From Stagnihabitans lacustris (GTDB lineage: Bacteria; Pseudomonadota; Alphaproteobacteria; Rhodobacterales; Rhodobacteraceae): DNA of 64,000 nt. Shown here piece after piece: positions 17,801-27,649 of this stretch. Below the pieces are notes generated by a model that searched no databases, had not been told where the DNA came from, and saw only the letters and a program-made list of their open reading frames with translations. The translations under genes were made by a program, and so were the position numbers. Position 1 is the stretch's first letter. Every line of letters starts with the position of its first letter. The stretch covers positions 248,001-312,000 of the forward strand of contig NZ_JAPDGS010000001.1 of assembly GCF_025950525.1 (NCBI RefSeq). Direction: 5' to 3'.

Positions 17801-18004
17801 TCAGGGAGCCGAGGTGTAGCCGATGTTCGAGGTGTCGCCCAGCTCGGTCGAGATGTTGGCGCCCATGTCCTCGATCCCGCCGCCGACCGAGGTCACGACG
17901 ACCATGCCCAGGCCAACGATGGCGGCGGTCAGCACGACCCAGTCAACGGTCACGGCGCCAGCTTCGTCGGAGGAGAAGGCTTTGAAGAGTTGAACCAGTT
18001 TCAT
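17801..18004 (-). CDS. flp: Flp pilin, copy 3 of three identical
   Basis: The promoter-most copy of the identical 67-residue Flp pilin. The 120 bp upstream of it (18005-18125) is close to the matching region upstream of copy 1 (16939-17060), including the GTTCGGTCTGTCTGGCTTTG stretch, which shows that whole gene-plus-leader units were duplicated. Divergent from the lytic transglycosylase gene. Confidence 0.93.
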   Translation of the reverse strand: MKLVQLFKAFSSDEAGAVTVDWVVLTAAIVGLGMVVVTSVGGGIEDMGANISTELGDTSNIGYTSAP

Positions 18005-18289
18005 TTTGTATTCCTGTCAGTGTTGGTTGCGATTTCGCCGTTCGGTCTGTCTGGCTTTGGCCTCTGTTCCGCCGCCGCCGTTCGGATGAGTTCGTTTTGC
18101 CCCCCCAAGGCGGCGCGGATTGGACGCAAAAGGGGAATTGTCGGAGTGTTTTCGTGGCCGAATTGTGGCCTTTCGGTCGAAGCGGCCGGGAAAACCGGGG
18201 GGAAATCGGCGCAAACCCCTGAAAACCTTGGCCTGGGCGGGGGAATCTGCCAAATTCGGGCAAAAGACAGAAACGAGCAGGTTCACTCC

Positions 18290-19240
18290 ATGACGGCGAG
18301 ACTTCGGGCCACAGGCCTGATCCTTTGCCTTTGCGCGCCGCAAGTCGCGCTGGCCGATCCGGTGTTTCCCGGGGCGGAGCCTGCCGATGCGCCCATGGCC
18401 GAAGCCCAAACCCCTCCTGCGCAAGGGAATTTCACCTTCAAGCGGCTGAAGGTCTCGGGGATCAAGCCGGGCAAGAGAATCACCGTGCAGATCGACCCGG
18501 TCGAGCAGGCCGCCCTTCTGGCCGCCGCCCCCAAGGTCGATCCGCGCCCCGATTACCAGGACCAGACACCCCCGCTGGCAGAGCCTTTGGCGCCGCAAGT
18601 GGCCACCACGGCGCATTATGACTGGTTCTGGACCACGGTCCCCACCGCGATCAGCGCCAATGACGACCGATTCTTCCTGGCAATGGCGGCGCTGTCGCAG
18701 GGGCCCGACGGCACCGCGGTCCGGGCGCCGCGCCTGCAGGCGATGCAGGGCCTGGCCGAGGCTTACGGCGCCGAGATCATGACGCGGACGGTGGGCACCG
18801 ATGTCTCTCCGGCGCTGGTTCTGGCGGTGATGGCGGTGGAAAGCGCGGGAAAGGTGAATGCCGAAAGCCATGCCGGGGCCCAGGGGCTGATGCAGCTGAT
18901 CCCGGCGACGGCGGCGCGATTCGGGGTGTCGGATGCGATGGATGCCGCGCAAAACATCAAGGGCGGCGTGGCCTATCTGGATTGGCTGATGGGAAATTTC
19001 GACCGCGACCCCCTGATGGTGATCGCGGCCTATAACGCGGGCGAGGGCGCGGTGAGCGCGAACCAGGGCGTGCCGCCCTATGCCGAGACGCGCGATTATG
19101 TGCCCAAGGTCCTGGCCGCCTGGCAAGTGGCCCAGGGGCTTTGCCTGTCGCCGCCGATGCTGATGAGCGACCCTTGCGTCTTCAAGGTGCTCTCGGCCGC
19201 CAAGGCGACCGAGGCCGTTGTTGCCGAAGAGATCCCCTGA
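18290..19240 (+). CDS. Soluble-type lytic transglycosylase
   Basis: A 316-residue periplasmic murein hydrolase with a signal peptide (residues 1-22, ending near VALA). The SLT domain lies at about 160-290, with the catalytic Glu in AVMAVESAGK, then GAQGLMQLIP and AYNAGEGAV. It cleaves the glycan strand to form anhydromuropeptides and could open the wall for the nearby pilus machinery. The ATG at 18290 is chosen because it begins a proper signal sequence. It is divergent from the flp genes. Confidence 0.88.
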   Translation: MTARLRATGLILCLCAPQVALADPVFPGAEPADAPMAEAQTPPAQGNFTFKRLKVSGIKPGKRITVQIDPVEQAALLAAAPKVDPRPDYQDQTPPLAEPLAPQVATTAHYDWFWTTVPTAISANDDRFFLAMAALSQGPDGTAVRAPRLQAMQGLAEAYGAEIMTRTVGTDVSPALVLAVMAVESAGKVNAESHAGAQGLMQLIPATAARFGVSDAMDAAQNIKGGVAYLDWLMGNFDRDPLMVIAAYNAGEGAVSANQGVPPYAETRDYVPKVLAAWQVAQGLCLSPPMLMSDPCVFKVLSAAKATEAVVAEEIP

Positions 19241-19867
19241 TCAGACCAGCGTGGCTTCGGTCGCGGCCCGCAAGGCCTCTTCGGTGACGCCCTCAGCCAG
19301 TTCCACGATCTTCAACCCGCCCGGCACGACATCCAGCACGCCCAGGTTCGTGATGATCCGGCTGACCACGGATTTCCCGGTCAGGGGCAGGGTGCAGGCC
19401 TTCAGCACCTTGGATTCGCCGTGCTTGGAGGTGTGGTCCATGACCACGACCACGCGGCCCACGCCCGCCACCAGGTCCATCGCGCCGCCCATGCCCTTGA
19501 CCAGTTTGCCCGGGATCATCCAGTTGGCCAGGTCGCCGGTCTCCGAGACCTCCATCGCGCCGAGGATCGCCATGGCGATCTTGCCGCCGCGGATCATGGC
19601 AAAGCTCGTCGCGCTATCGAAATAGGCGGTCTGCGGCAGTTCGGTGATCGTCTGCTTGCCCGCGTTGATCAGGTCGGCGTCTTCCTCGCCCTCGAACGGA
19701 AAGGGGCCCATGCCCAGCATCCCGTTTTCCGATTGAAGCGTCACATTGACGCCCTGGGGGATGTAATTGGCCACCAGCGTCGGGATACCGATGCCAAGGT
19801 TCACATACATCCCGTCGCGCAGTTCAAGCGCGGCCCGGGCCGCCATCTGGTTGCGATCCCACATCAC
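19241..19867 (-). CDS. 3-oxoacid CoA-transferase subunit B
   Basis: A 208-residue subunit carrying the catalytic Glu in the [10 protein letters not shown] motif. The enzyme moves CoA from succinyl-CoA (or a similar donor) to a 3-oxoacid such as acetoacetate. The [19 protein letters not shown] region is typical of the ScoB/AtoA/PcaJ group. The start overlaps the stop of subunit A by 4 bp, the usual coupling. Substrate cannot be fixed from sequence: acetoacetate or 3-oxoadipate are both possible. Confidence 0.9.
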   Translation of the reverse strand: MMWDRNQMAARAALELRDGMYVNLGIGIPTLVANYIPQGVNVTLQSENGMLGMGPFPFEGEEDADLINAGKQTITELPQTAYFDSATSFAMIRGGKIAMAILGAMEVSETGDLANWMIPGKLVKGMGGAMDLVAGVGRVVVVMDHTSKHGESKVLKACTLPLTGKSVVSRIITNLGVLDVVPGGLKIVELAEGVTEEALRAATEATLV

Positions 19868-20598
19868 AGGGCCTCCTTCTTGGTCGCATCGGTGCCCATG
19901 TCCGCCTTCTTGCGCACAGTGCGCTGTTCGATGCGCTTTTCATGGGTGCCCATGATGACGCGGTGGACATAGATCCCCGGCAGGTGGATGCCATCTGGGT
20001 CAAGTGCGCCCAGGGGGACGATCTCTTCGACTTCGGCCACGCAGATCCGCCCGCAGGTCGCCGCCGGCACGTTGAAGTTGCGCGCGGTCTTGCGGAAGAC
20101 AAGGTTGCCCGACGGGTCCGCCTTCCAGGCCTTGACGATGGACAGGTCGGCCACGATCCCGCGCTCCAGAATATAGTCCTGACCGTCGAAGGTTTTCACC
20201 TCTTTGCCCTCGGCGATGACCGTGCCGACGCCGGTCTTGGTGTAGAACCCCGGGATGCCCGCACCGCCCGCCCGCATCCGCTCGGCCAAGGTGCCTTGGG
20301 GGTTGAACTCCAGCTCCAGTTCGCCCGACAGATATTGCCGCATGAATTCGGCGTTTTCGCCCACATAGGACGAGATCATCTTGCGCACCTGATGCGTCGC
20401 CAAAAGCACGCCAAGGCCGAACCCGTCCACGCCCGCGTTGTTCGACGCCACGGTCAGCCCCGTCACCCCCGAATCGCGGATGGCTGCGATCAGCAGTTCG
20501 GGGATGCCGCACAGGCCGAAGCCGCCGCTGGCGATCATGATGCCATCGGCCAGCACGCCATCAAGCGCCGCCGCGGCATTGGGATAGACCTTGTTCAT
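19864..20598 (-). CDS. 3-oxoacid CoA-transferase subunit A
   Basis: A 244-residue subunit with the glycine-rich motif [10 protein letters not shown] near residue 30 that helps bind CoA. ATG at 20598 is chosen over one 15 bases upstream because GGGAGG lies seven bases before it. First gene of a two-gene operon with subunit B. Its likely role is ketone body or acetoacetate use. Confidence 0.9.
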   Translation of the reverse strand: MNKVYPNAAAALDGVLADGIMIASGGFGLCGIPELLIAAIRDSGVTGLTVASNNAGVDGFGLGVLLATHQVRKMISSYVGENAEFMRQYLSGELELEFNPQGTLAERMRAGGAGIPGFYTKTGVGTVIAEGKEVKTFDGQDYILERGIVADLSIVKAWKADPSGNLVFRKTARNFNVPAATCGRICVAEVEEIVPLGALDPDGIHLPGIYVHRVIMGTHEKRIEQRTVRKKADMGTDATKKEAL

Positions 20599-20729
20599 AC
20601 GCACCTCCCGCAATGGTTTGGCGCAGCAAACAGCGCCACCCCGGCCCTGTCAATGCGGCACCGCGGCAAGGACCATGCCGCGCGGGCGAGATTGAACGCG
20701 GCTTGCGAGGCTGCTAAGGGCAAGGAGCG

Positions 20730-20806
20730 GGGCTCATACTCCAATTGGTAGAGAGAGAGGACTTAAAATCCTTACAGTCTGGGTTCGAGTCCCAGTGGGC
20801 CTACCA
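20730..20806 (+). tRNA. tRNA with UAA anticodon (Leu), class-I shape
   Basis: A full 77-nt cloverleaf with encoded CCA. The acceptor GGGCTCA pairs with TGGGCCT (G-U at 1-72, U-G at position 5), and the D arm is CTC/GAG with GG in the loop. The anticodon stem is GAGGA/TCCTT with loop CTTAAAA (anticodon 20764-20766 = TAA), and the T arm is CTGGG/CCCAG with TTCGAGT. The discriminator is A. The variable loop is only five bases (ACAGT), whereas bacterial tRNA-Leu normally has a long variable arm. By anticodon it reads UUA; its charging identity is uncertain. Confidence 0.75.
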
Positions 20807-20914
20807 TCCGCAAAACCCAAGGATGCGCGCAATTTGAATGAAACCGTGCCTTGGGGCGCAGCCGGGTCTTAACCTTCCTTTGCCAAGGTCGCCGCCAAGG
20901 AAAAGGGCGCGGCG

Positions 20915-23900
20915 ATGGTGGAACGGATCGGCAATACAGGCGATGACCTGTTCGATGGCACGGCGGATAATGATGTCCTGGTGGGTTTGGGTGGCAATGA
21001 TGTGCTGCGCGGCCTTGGCGGCAATGATCTTCTGGTCGATATCGAGGGTGAGGTTTCGATTCTGGATGGCGGGATCGGCGATGACACTTTGGTCACGGGC
21101 AATGCCGATTTCGCGGGCAGCCTGACGGGCGGGACGGGCAATGACGTCTTGCGTGTCGGCAATGGCGGGCTTTCGGGCCTGATCCTGTCGGGGATCGAGG
21201 TGCTGGAGGCCTCTGGCACGGTCACGGCCCGGGCCGAGCAATTCGACAGTTTCACCATGATCCGCAAGGCTTTCGGCGACCAGACCTCATTGGTGCGGCT
21301 GCAATTGGTGGCCTCGGCCGGGGGCATGAACCTGACCTCCAAGGTGACGGCGGGCGGCGGTTTGCGGGCGGTGGTGCTGGGCGGGTCCGGGGCGGGGGAT
21401 GCCGTGACGCTGGGCGGCGGCCAGGACACGATCGAGGGTTTTGGCGGCAATGACAGTCTGACGGGCGGGGCGGGCAACGACTGGATCGACGGCGGCGAGG
21501 GCAATGACCTGCTGGAGGGCGGCAACGACCATGACACGCTGATCGGCGACATCGGGGATGACAGCCTGGGCGGCGGGTCGGGCAATGATGTGCTGCAGGA
21601 CCTGGCGGGGGGGGCGACCTCGATGGCGGGCGGGTCGGGGGATGACCTGTTCCTGATCGGCGATGCGCGGTTCACCGGGATTCTGATCGGCGGCGCCGGG
21701 CTGGACCGTTTGGCGCCGGGCTTGGCCGATTTGTCCGGCCTTGCGATATCAGAGATCGAGGTGCTGGAGCTTGTGACCGGCGTCTGGGCGCGGGCGGCGC
21801 AGTTGGACGGGTTCGACACCATAACCGGGCCGGGCGCGGGACGGGTGGTGCTGATGCTGCTGCCCTCGGGCGGGGTGGTGGCGCTGGACCTGTCGGACGA
21901 GCTGACGACGCGGGGGGCGCAGGTGACGGGCACCGCCGAGGCGGAGGCTTTGACGCTGGGCGCGGGCGATGACTGGGTCGAGGCTGCGGGCGGGCGCGAC
22001 ACGCTGACCGGCGGGGCGGGGGCGGATTTGCTGATGGGGGGGCTGGGCGACGACCTGCTTTACGGCGGCTCCGAGGGGGACACGCTGATCGGCGGGGCGG
22101 GGTCGGACCAGCTTTTTGGCGGGACGGGAAATGACCTGTTGCAAGATGGCGAGATGCTGGCCGGGTCGATCTTTGGCGGCGAGGGCGACGACCGGATCGA
22201 GATTTTCGGCCCCGGAACCGGGGTCATCGACGGCGGCGCGGGGGTCGATGTGCTGGCCAACCTGTCCTACACCGGCGGGGTCGACATGGCGGGCCTGACC
22301 CTCACCGGCATCGAGGTGCTGGAGACCCGCGGCCAGCCGATCCGCATGTCGGCCGAGGGCTTCATGGGGTTCACCACGATCCGCAAGGGGCCGGTGCCGG
22401 GAGTGGTCTTTTTGTGGCTGGTGCCCTCGGGCGTGGCGCTGGACCTTGGGCCGCGCCTGACCGAGGCGGGCGCGGTCTGGGGCTCGGTCATCACGGGGTC
22501 GCTGGGGGCTGATACGGTGATCGGCGGCGCGGGCAATGACACGATTGCCGGGGGCAATGGGGACGACGTGATTTCGGGCGGGTTGGGGCGCAATGGGCTG
22601 ACCGGGGGGAATGGGGTGAATACCCTGACCTATCAGGGCTTTGACCGCGCGGTTTCGGTGTCGGTCAATCTGGGGCGGACGGTGTTTGCCGGTGGGACGG
22701 ACACGATTGCGGGCTTTCGCCGGGTGCTGGGGTCAGAGTTTGCCGACACGCTGGAGGGGGGGGCGGGCGACAATACGCTTGCGGGTGGGGCGGGCCATGA
22801 CGTGATCCGCGGGCTGGCGGGCGACGATGTGATCGAGGGCGGGCTTGGGGATGACACGCTGTCGGGGGGTGTCGGGGCGGACCGCTTTGTCTTTGCGGCG
22901 GGGTCGGGCCACGACCGGATTCTGGGGTTCGAGGCGGGGGATGTGATCGACCTGTCGGGGCGGGGCCTCTATTTCGACCAACTGGCGCAAGAGCTGCAGG
23001 GCGCCGACCTGGTCGTGACGCTGCCCGACGGGTCGCGGATTGTGCTGGCGGGCCTTGGTGCGGTTGGGCCAGAGGCCTTTGATTTCGGCGCCCCGGTCTC
23101 GCAGGGCTTTACCGGGACGGCGGGGGATGACCTGGCGAGCGGGGCCGGGATGGCGGGCTTTGCCGGGCTTGCGGCGGCGGTGGCCGATGGCACGGGGGAC
23201 CTGTTCGACGGGCAGGGCGGGCGCGATACGGTGATGGCGGGCGGGGGCGACGACACGATTCAGGGCGGCGCGGATGACGATCACCTGATGGGCGGCGCCG
23301 GGGCGGATATGATCGACGGCGGGCTGGGCAATGACCTGCTGGACGGCGGCACGGGGGCCGATACGCTGATCGGCGGGGCGGGGGATGACACGCTTTTGGC
23401 CGATGGGTCCGATCTGGTTGACGGGGGCGAAGGCACTGACCTTGTGGACTTTTCGGGCTCGGGCGCGGTGAGTTTCGTGGCCGCCAACGGCATCGAGGAT
23501 ATCACCGGAAGCGCCTTTGCCGACCTGATCACCGGCACTGACCTTGCCAACCGGCTTTCGGGCGGCGATGGGGATGACACGCTGAACGGGCTGGGCGGCA
23601 ATGACCTGCTGACCGGTGGGGCGGGGGCGAACCTGCTGGACGGCGGCTTGGGCAATGACACGCTGGAGGGCGGCGCCTTTGACACGCTGTGGGGCGGGGC
23701 GGGCAATGACCGGCTGGGCGGTGGCCTCGTCGTTGATGGCGGCACGGGGACGGATGTGCTGGCGGCCTTTGGCGATCTGACCGGCATGACCCTGACCGGG
23801 CTGGAGGTGCTGGAGGGCACCGGCGCCCTGACCCTGACCGCGGCGCAGCTGATGGGCTTTGCCACCCTGCGCGGGGTGCTGGATTATACGCTGTCGGCGG

Positions 23901-24763
23901 GAGGGCTGGTGGATTTCACCGGCCGCGCCACTCTGGGTGTGCGGCTGACGGGCAGTGCGGGGGCGGATACGGTCGTCGCGGTCTCGACCTCGGACACCCT
24001 GGACGGCGGGGCGGGGGATGACAGCCTGTCGGGCGGCAGCGGTCATGACACGCTGATCGGCGGCGCGGGGGTGGATACGCTGGACGGCGGCACGGGCAAC
24101 GACATGATCCTTGCCGAGGCGCAGGATCTGGTGATCGGCGGGTCGGGCACCGATACGCTGGTGACGGCCGACAGCTATACGCTGGGCGCCGATGTCGAGA
24201 ACCTGACCCTGACCGGCACGGCGATCAGCGGGACGGGCAATGCGGCCTCGAACGTGATCACGGGCAATGACCAGGACAATATCCTGACCGGCCTTGCGGG
24301 CAATGACACCTATGTCGTGCAGAATCAGGGCGACCAGGTGATCGAGGTCTCGGGCGGCGGGTCGGACACGATCGAGGCCTGGGTGAGCTATGCGCTGCCT
24401 GCCGCGGTCGAGGTCTTGCGGCTGATGGGCAGCGATGCGCTGGAGGCCACGGGCAACAGCGCTTCGAACCGGCTGGAAGGGAATACGGGCGCCAACCGGC
24501 TTTGGGGCGGGGCGAGCAATGACACGATGCTGGGCGGTGCGGGGGCGGATGTCTTTGTCTTTGCAGCGGAAAAGGGTGCGGATCAGGTGCTGGATTTCGC
24601 CCCGGGCGACCAGTTTGACCTGTCGGGCGCCTCGGGCGGGGTGGCGCAGCTGGCCTGGGTCACGCAGGTCGGGGCTGATGTGCGGATCGACATGTCGGGG
24701 ACCTCTTCGGTGGTGATCCTGGCGGCGGTCCTTGCCGATGTGCTGGCCGCGATCCAATGGTAA
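20915..24763 (+). CDS. Large RTX (hemolysin-type Ca-binding) repeat protein
   Basis: A 1,282-residue acidic protein built from many GGxGxDxLx nonapeptide repeats that form calcium-binding beta-rolls. There is no N-terminal signal peptide, so type I secretion by a C-terminal signal is expected. The last 100 residues (GADVFVFAAEKGADQVLDFAPGDQFDL) look like the typical RTX end. Four blocks between the repeat tracts, at about residues 85-165, 265-345, 450-535 and 945-1020, share a non-RTX module with LSGIEVLE. No enzyme domain is visible, so an adhesin, S-layer-like or matrix role is the best guess. No secretion genes are adjacent. Confidence 0.85.
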   Translation: MVERIGNTGDDLFDGTADNDVLVGLGGNDVLRGLGGNDLLVDIEGEVSILDGGIGDDTLVTGNADFAGSLTGGTGNDVLRVGNGGLSGLILSGIEVLEASGTVTARAEQFDSFTMIRKAFGDQTSLVRLQLVASAGGMNLTSKVTAGGGLRAVVLGGSGAGDAVTLGGGQDTIEGFGGNDSLTGGAGNDWIDGGEGNDLLEGGNDHDTLIGDIGDDSLGGGSGNDVLQDLAGGATSMAGGSGDDLFLIGDARFTGILIGGAGLDRLAPGLADLSGLAISEIEVLELVTGVWARAAQLDGFDTITGPGAGRVVLMLLPSGGVVALDLSDELTTRGAQVTGTAEAEALTLGAGDDWVEAAGGRDTLTGGAGADLLMGGLGDDLLYGGSEGDTLIGGAGSDQLFGGTGNDLLQDGEMLAGSIFGGEGDDRIEIFGPGTGVIDGGAGVDVLANLSYTGGVDMAGLTLTGIEVLETRGQPIRMSAEGFMGFTTIRKGPVPGVVFLWLVPSGVALDLGPRLTEAGAVWGSVITGSLGADTVIGGAGNDTIAGGNGDDVISGGLGRNGLTGGNGVNTLTYQGFDRAVSVSVNLGRTVFAGGTDTIAGFRRVLGSEFADTLEGGAGDNTLAGGAGHDVIRGLAGDDVIEGGLGDDTLSGGVGADRFVFAAGSGHDRILGFEAGDVIDLSGRGLYFDQLAQELQGADLVVTLPDGSRIVLAGLGAVGPEAFDFGAPVSQGFTGTAGDDLASGAGMAGFAGLAAAVADGTGDLFDGQGGRDTVMAGGGDDTIQGGADDDHLMGGAGADMIDGGLGNDLLDGGTGADTLIGGAGDDTLLADGSDLVDGGEGTDLVDFSGSGAVSFVAANGIEDITGSAFADLITGTDLANRLSGGDGDDTLNGLGGNDLLTGGAGANLLDGGLGNDTLEGGAFDTLWGGAGNDRLGGGLVVDGGTGTDVLAAFGDLTGMTLTGLEVLEGTGALTLTAAQLMGFATLRGVLDYTLSAGGLVDFTGRATLGVRLTGSAGADTVVAVSTSDTLDGGAGDDSLSGGSGHDTLIGGAGVDTLDGGTGNDMILAEAQDLVIGGSGTDTLVTADSYTLGADVENLTLTGTAISGTGNAASNVITGNDQDNILTGLAGNDTYVVQNQGDQVIEVSGGGSDTIEAWVSYALPAAVEVLRLMGSDALEATGNSASNRLEGNTGANRLWGGASNDTMLGGAGADVFVFAAEKGADQVLDFAPGDQFDLSGASGGVAQLAWVTQVGADVRIDMSGTSSVVILAAVLADVLAAIQW

Positions 24764-24770
24764 GCGGCAC

Positions 24771-24788
24771 GCAAAAAGCCGCTTTTTG
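24771..24788 (+). terminator. Possible terminator after the RTX gene
   Basis: CAAAAAGC-C-GCTTTTTG forms an A/T-rich stem with a very short loop eight bases after the RTX stop. The 87-bp gap also must carry the promoter for the chemoreceptor gene. Confidence 0.4.
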
Positions 24789-24856
24789 AGTTTGAGGCGA
24801 ACTTTTTATTAACACGCGAGGATTAGAACCGGGGCAGGACCACTACAGGTGTGCAC

Positions 24857-27649
24857 ATGACCCCTTCTCCCGACGCGACCGCGCCCGTGCCTTCCGAAAC
24901 TCTCCTTCCGCGCATCCTCGGGACATTGGCGACACGACTTTTGGCGCAAGATGGGCTGCTGCTGTTCGATGCAGCCAGTGGCGCCCTTGTGGCGGCCAAT
25001 GAAAAGGCGCTGTTCGATCTGGGCCTTGACCTGGACAACCCCTTCCTGCCCTCCTTCGCCGAGATGACCGGCGATGGCGCGGCGACCTGGGGCCAGGTGA
25101 TCCAGGGCGACGAATGTGCCTGGTCCGGCAAGCTGGTCGGCGCGATGGACCTGACGATCGTTGGCGATATCAAGGCCTTGTCCGTGGGGGAAGGTGACAG
25201 TCATGTGCTGGTGATCTTTTCCAAGCCCAAGGCCGCGGCGCCCTCGGGCCCTGGTGAGGTTCTGGGCGCCATCGACGCGCATCTGGGCATCATCACCTAT
25301 GACATCGACGGCAATATCCTGTCCCTGAACGAACGCGCGCAATCCGCGATGGAGGATTACGGCGACGAATTGGTCGGGCGGAACCTCGATTCGATCTGGC
25401 CGCAGGATTTCTGCATGTCCGAGGCCTATGGCCAGTTCTGGGACAAGCTGCGTCAGGGCCGCACGGTCGAGGGGCGGCACCAACATGTCACGGCGGTGGA
25501 AAGCCGGGTCTGGTTCCAATCGACCTTCATCCCGATCCGCGACGCCGAGGGGCGGATGACCAAGGTCGTCCAGACCCTGATGGATGTCACGCAAGAGGCT
25601 TACAAATCCGCCTCCGCGATCGAGCGGGCGACGGCGATGTGGGATGTCATGCTGGTGGCCGAGCTGGACATCGAAGGCCATGTCAAAGAGATGAACCCCG
25701 CCATGGCGCAGGTCCTGGGCCAAGAGCCCGACGAATGTATCGGCAAGCACGAGACGCAATTCCTGGACAAGGAATATGCCCGCAGCCTGCCTTACAAGAA
25801 GATGTGGGAAGATCTGCTGGACGGCCGCGTTCAGTTCGAGATGGTCCATCAGCGCACCAAGCAGAACAAGACAATCTGGCTTCGGACCTCTTTCGTGCCG
25901 GTCAAGAATGCCGAAGGCAAGGTCGTCAAGATCCTGAAGGCGGGACGGAACGCCACCGAAGAACACGAGGCTTTCCTTGACGCGGCCTCGCTGGTCACTG
26001 CGCTGGACAAGCTGGCGGGCCGGATCGAGATGGATGAACATCTGCGCGTCACCCGCGTGAACAAGGTGTTCGAAACCGCCTTCAAGGCGCCGGCCGCCGA
26101 TGTGGTCGGCCGCGAGTTCAAGGACTTCTGCACGCCCGACTTCGCGAATTCGGCGCTATATCGTGATTTCTTCGACAAGCTGCGCAGTGGCGACACGGTC
26201 GAGGATCGCTTCGAGCTGCGTCGGATCGACGGCGAGCCGATCTGGGTGCGCGGCGCCTATGTGCCGCTGTTCACCACCTCGGGCAGCCTGTGGAAGATCG
26301 TGTTTTCCTTCGTGAACCTGACGCCCATGGTCACGCGCGAAGCTGAAATCCGGTCCCGTGTCGAAGGGGCAGAGGCGGGTCAAATCCTGATCGAATACGA
26401 CCTGGACGGCAAGATCCTGAAGGTCAACGGGCCTTTCGTGGCGGCAGGCGGGTTCAAGGCCGAGAATATCGTCGGGCTGAACCACGAAGACCTGTGCCCC
26501 GATCTGCGCGAGATCAAGCTTGAGGCCAAGGCGATCTTTGAAAAGGTTCGCAATGGGGTCTGGCACGAGGGCGTCTTCCGTCGCAAGTCTGCTGATGGGC
26601 AAACGATGTGGTTGATGGGCAGCTATCACCCGGTCCTCGATGCCAGGGGCAAGGTCTCGCGCGTGGTGCAATTCGCGCAAGACATCACGGCGATGCGGAT
26701 CGCGTCGAACGACTTCGAACAAAAGCTGATGGCCATCCTGAAGAGTCAGGCTGTCATCGAATTCGACCCTGCGGGCTATGTGGTCGACGCCAACGAGGCC
26801 TTTTTGAAGACCTTCGGCTATTCGATGCGCGAGATTGCGGGCCAGCACCACTCTATGTTCTGTGCGCCGGAATACACCAGGTCGCCAGAGTATCGGGAAT
26901 TCTGGATCAACCGCGCCAAGGGTGAGCCTTTCTCGGGGCGGATGCATCGGGTGGGACGCTTCGACCGCCAGATCGAATTGGCCGCGAGTTATAATCCGGT
27001 GGCCGATATCGACGGCAAAGTGGTGAAGGTCGTGAAGACCGCGGTCGATATCTCAGACCAGGTTGCGCTGGCCAATCTGACCGGACGCAACGCGGCGGAA
27101 ATCATCGAAAAGGTCAATCATGGCCGTGAAATAAGCCTCGACATCCGGCGCGAATCCGAAAGCCTGACCGGGTTGGTCGAATTGACCCGGGCGAGGACTC
27201 AGGATGGGCAAAGGTTGCTCATGGGCTCGCTGGAGACGATCAAGGGGGCGGCCAATGCCGTGACGGCGGTGTCCGATATCGTCGGCGTCATCAGCGATAT
27301 TGCGGTGCAGACCAACCTTTTGGCCTTCAATGCCGCGATCGAGGCGGCGCGGGCCAAGGAATATGGCATCGGTTTCTCGATCGTCGCCGATGAAGTGCGC
27401 AAATTGGCCGAACGCAATGTCGAGGCCGCGCGCGAGATCGGCAAGCATATCGGACTGGCCCATGAACGGATGACCTTGGGCACGGGGCAGACCCAATCCG
27501 TGGTCGAGCTTCTCGGCACCCAGGAGAAGGACTTTGACCGCAATCTGGGCGCGCTGAACAACCTGCGCGGCCAATCCGATGATCAGGCGAGCACTTACAA
27601 GGGCGTGAACGAACTTGTCCAAGCCATCCAATCCGCAATCGGCAGCTGA
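24857..27649 (+). CDS. Soluble multi-PAS methyl-accepting chemoreceptor
   Basis: A 930-residue cytoplasmic chemoreceptor with no membrane helix. An N-terminal PAS-like region (about 20-125) is followed by five PAS domains at about 130-250, 255-370, 375-490, 495-610 and 620-735. The C-terminal signalling hairpin contains [22 protein letters not shown] and [11 protein letters not shown], the canonical CheA/CheW contact region. Flanking adaptation helices are short and there is no C-terminal CheR tether. PAS domains could bind haem, flavin or another small ligand. ATG at 24857 is preferred to GTG at 24851 because of the CAGGTG upstream. It overlaps the CheW gene by 35 bp. Confidence 0.88.
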   Translation: MTPSPDATAPVPSETLLPRILGTLATRLLAQDGLLLFDAASGALVAANEKALFDLGLDLDNPFLPSFAEMTGDGAATWGQVIQGDECAWSGKLVGAMDLTIVGDIKALSVGEGDSHVLVIFSKPKAAAPSGPGEVLGAIDAHLGIITYDIDGNILSLNERAQSAMEDYGDELVGRNLDSIWPQDFCMSEAYGQFWDKLRQGRTVEGRHQHVTAVESRVWFQSTFIPIRDAEGRMTKVVQTLMDVTQEAYKSASAIERATAMWDVMLVAELDIEGHVKEMNPAMAQVLGQEPDECIGKHETQFLDKEYARSLPYKKMWEDLLDGRVQFEMVHQRTKQNKTIWLRTSFVPVKNAEGKVVKILKAGRNATEEHEAFLDAASLVTALDKLAGRIEMDEHLRVTRVNKVFETAFKAPAADVVGREFKDFCTPDFANSALYRDFFDKLRSGDTVEDRFELRRIDGEPIWVRGAYVPLFTTSGSLWKIVFSFVNLTPMVTREAEIRSRVEGAEAGQILIEYDLDGKILKVNGPFVAAGGFKAENIVGLNHEDLCPDLREIKLEAKAIFEKVRNGVWHEGVFRRKSADGQTMWLMGSYHPVLDARGKVSRVVQFAQDITAMRIASNDFEQKLMAILKSQAVIEFDPAGYVVDANEAFLKTFGYSMREIAGQHHSMFCAPEYTRSPEYREFWINRAKGEPFSGRMHRVGRFDRQIELAASYNPVADIDGKVVKVVKTAVDISDQVALANLTGRNAAEIIEKVNHGREISLDIRRESESLTGLVELTRARTQDGQRLLMGSLETIKGAANAVTAVSDIVGVISDIAVQTNLLAFNAAIEAARAKEYGIGFSIVADEVRKLAERNVEAAREIGKHIGLAHERMTLGTGQTQSVVELLGTQEKDFDRNLGALNNLRGQSDDQASTYKGVNELVQAIQSAIGS

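Larger units (their letters stand above)
16939..18125. repeat. Tandem flp gene-plus-leader duplication
   Basis: Units of about 490-570 bp, each with a leader, a flp gene and a GGGCCGCGTC hairpin, are repeated in tandem. The leader shared by copies 1 and 3 includes the CCGTTCGGTCTGTCTGG stretch. The coding parts are the best conserved, and the spacers have drifted, most in the middle unit. Confidence 0.7.

Noticed and set aside
22733..24757. A 674-codon - strand frame opposite the RTX gene
   Set aside because: It is a shadow of the repetitive GC-rich RTX coding sequence on the other strand, with repeated low-complexity product.
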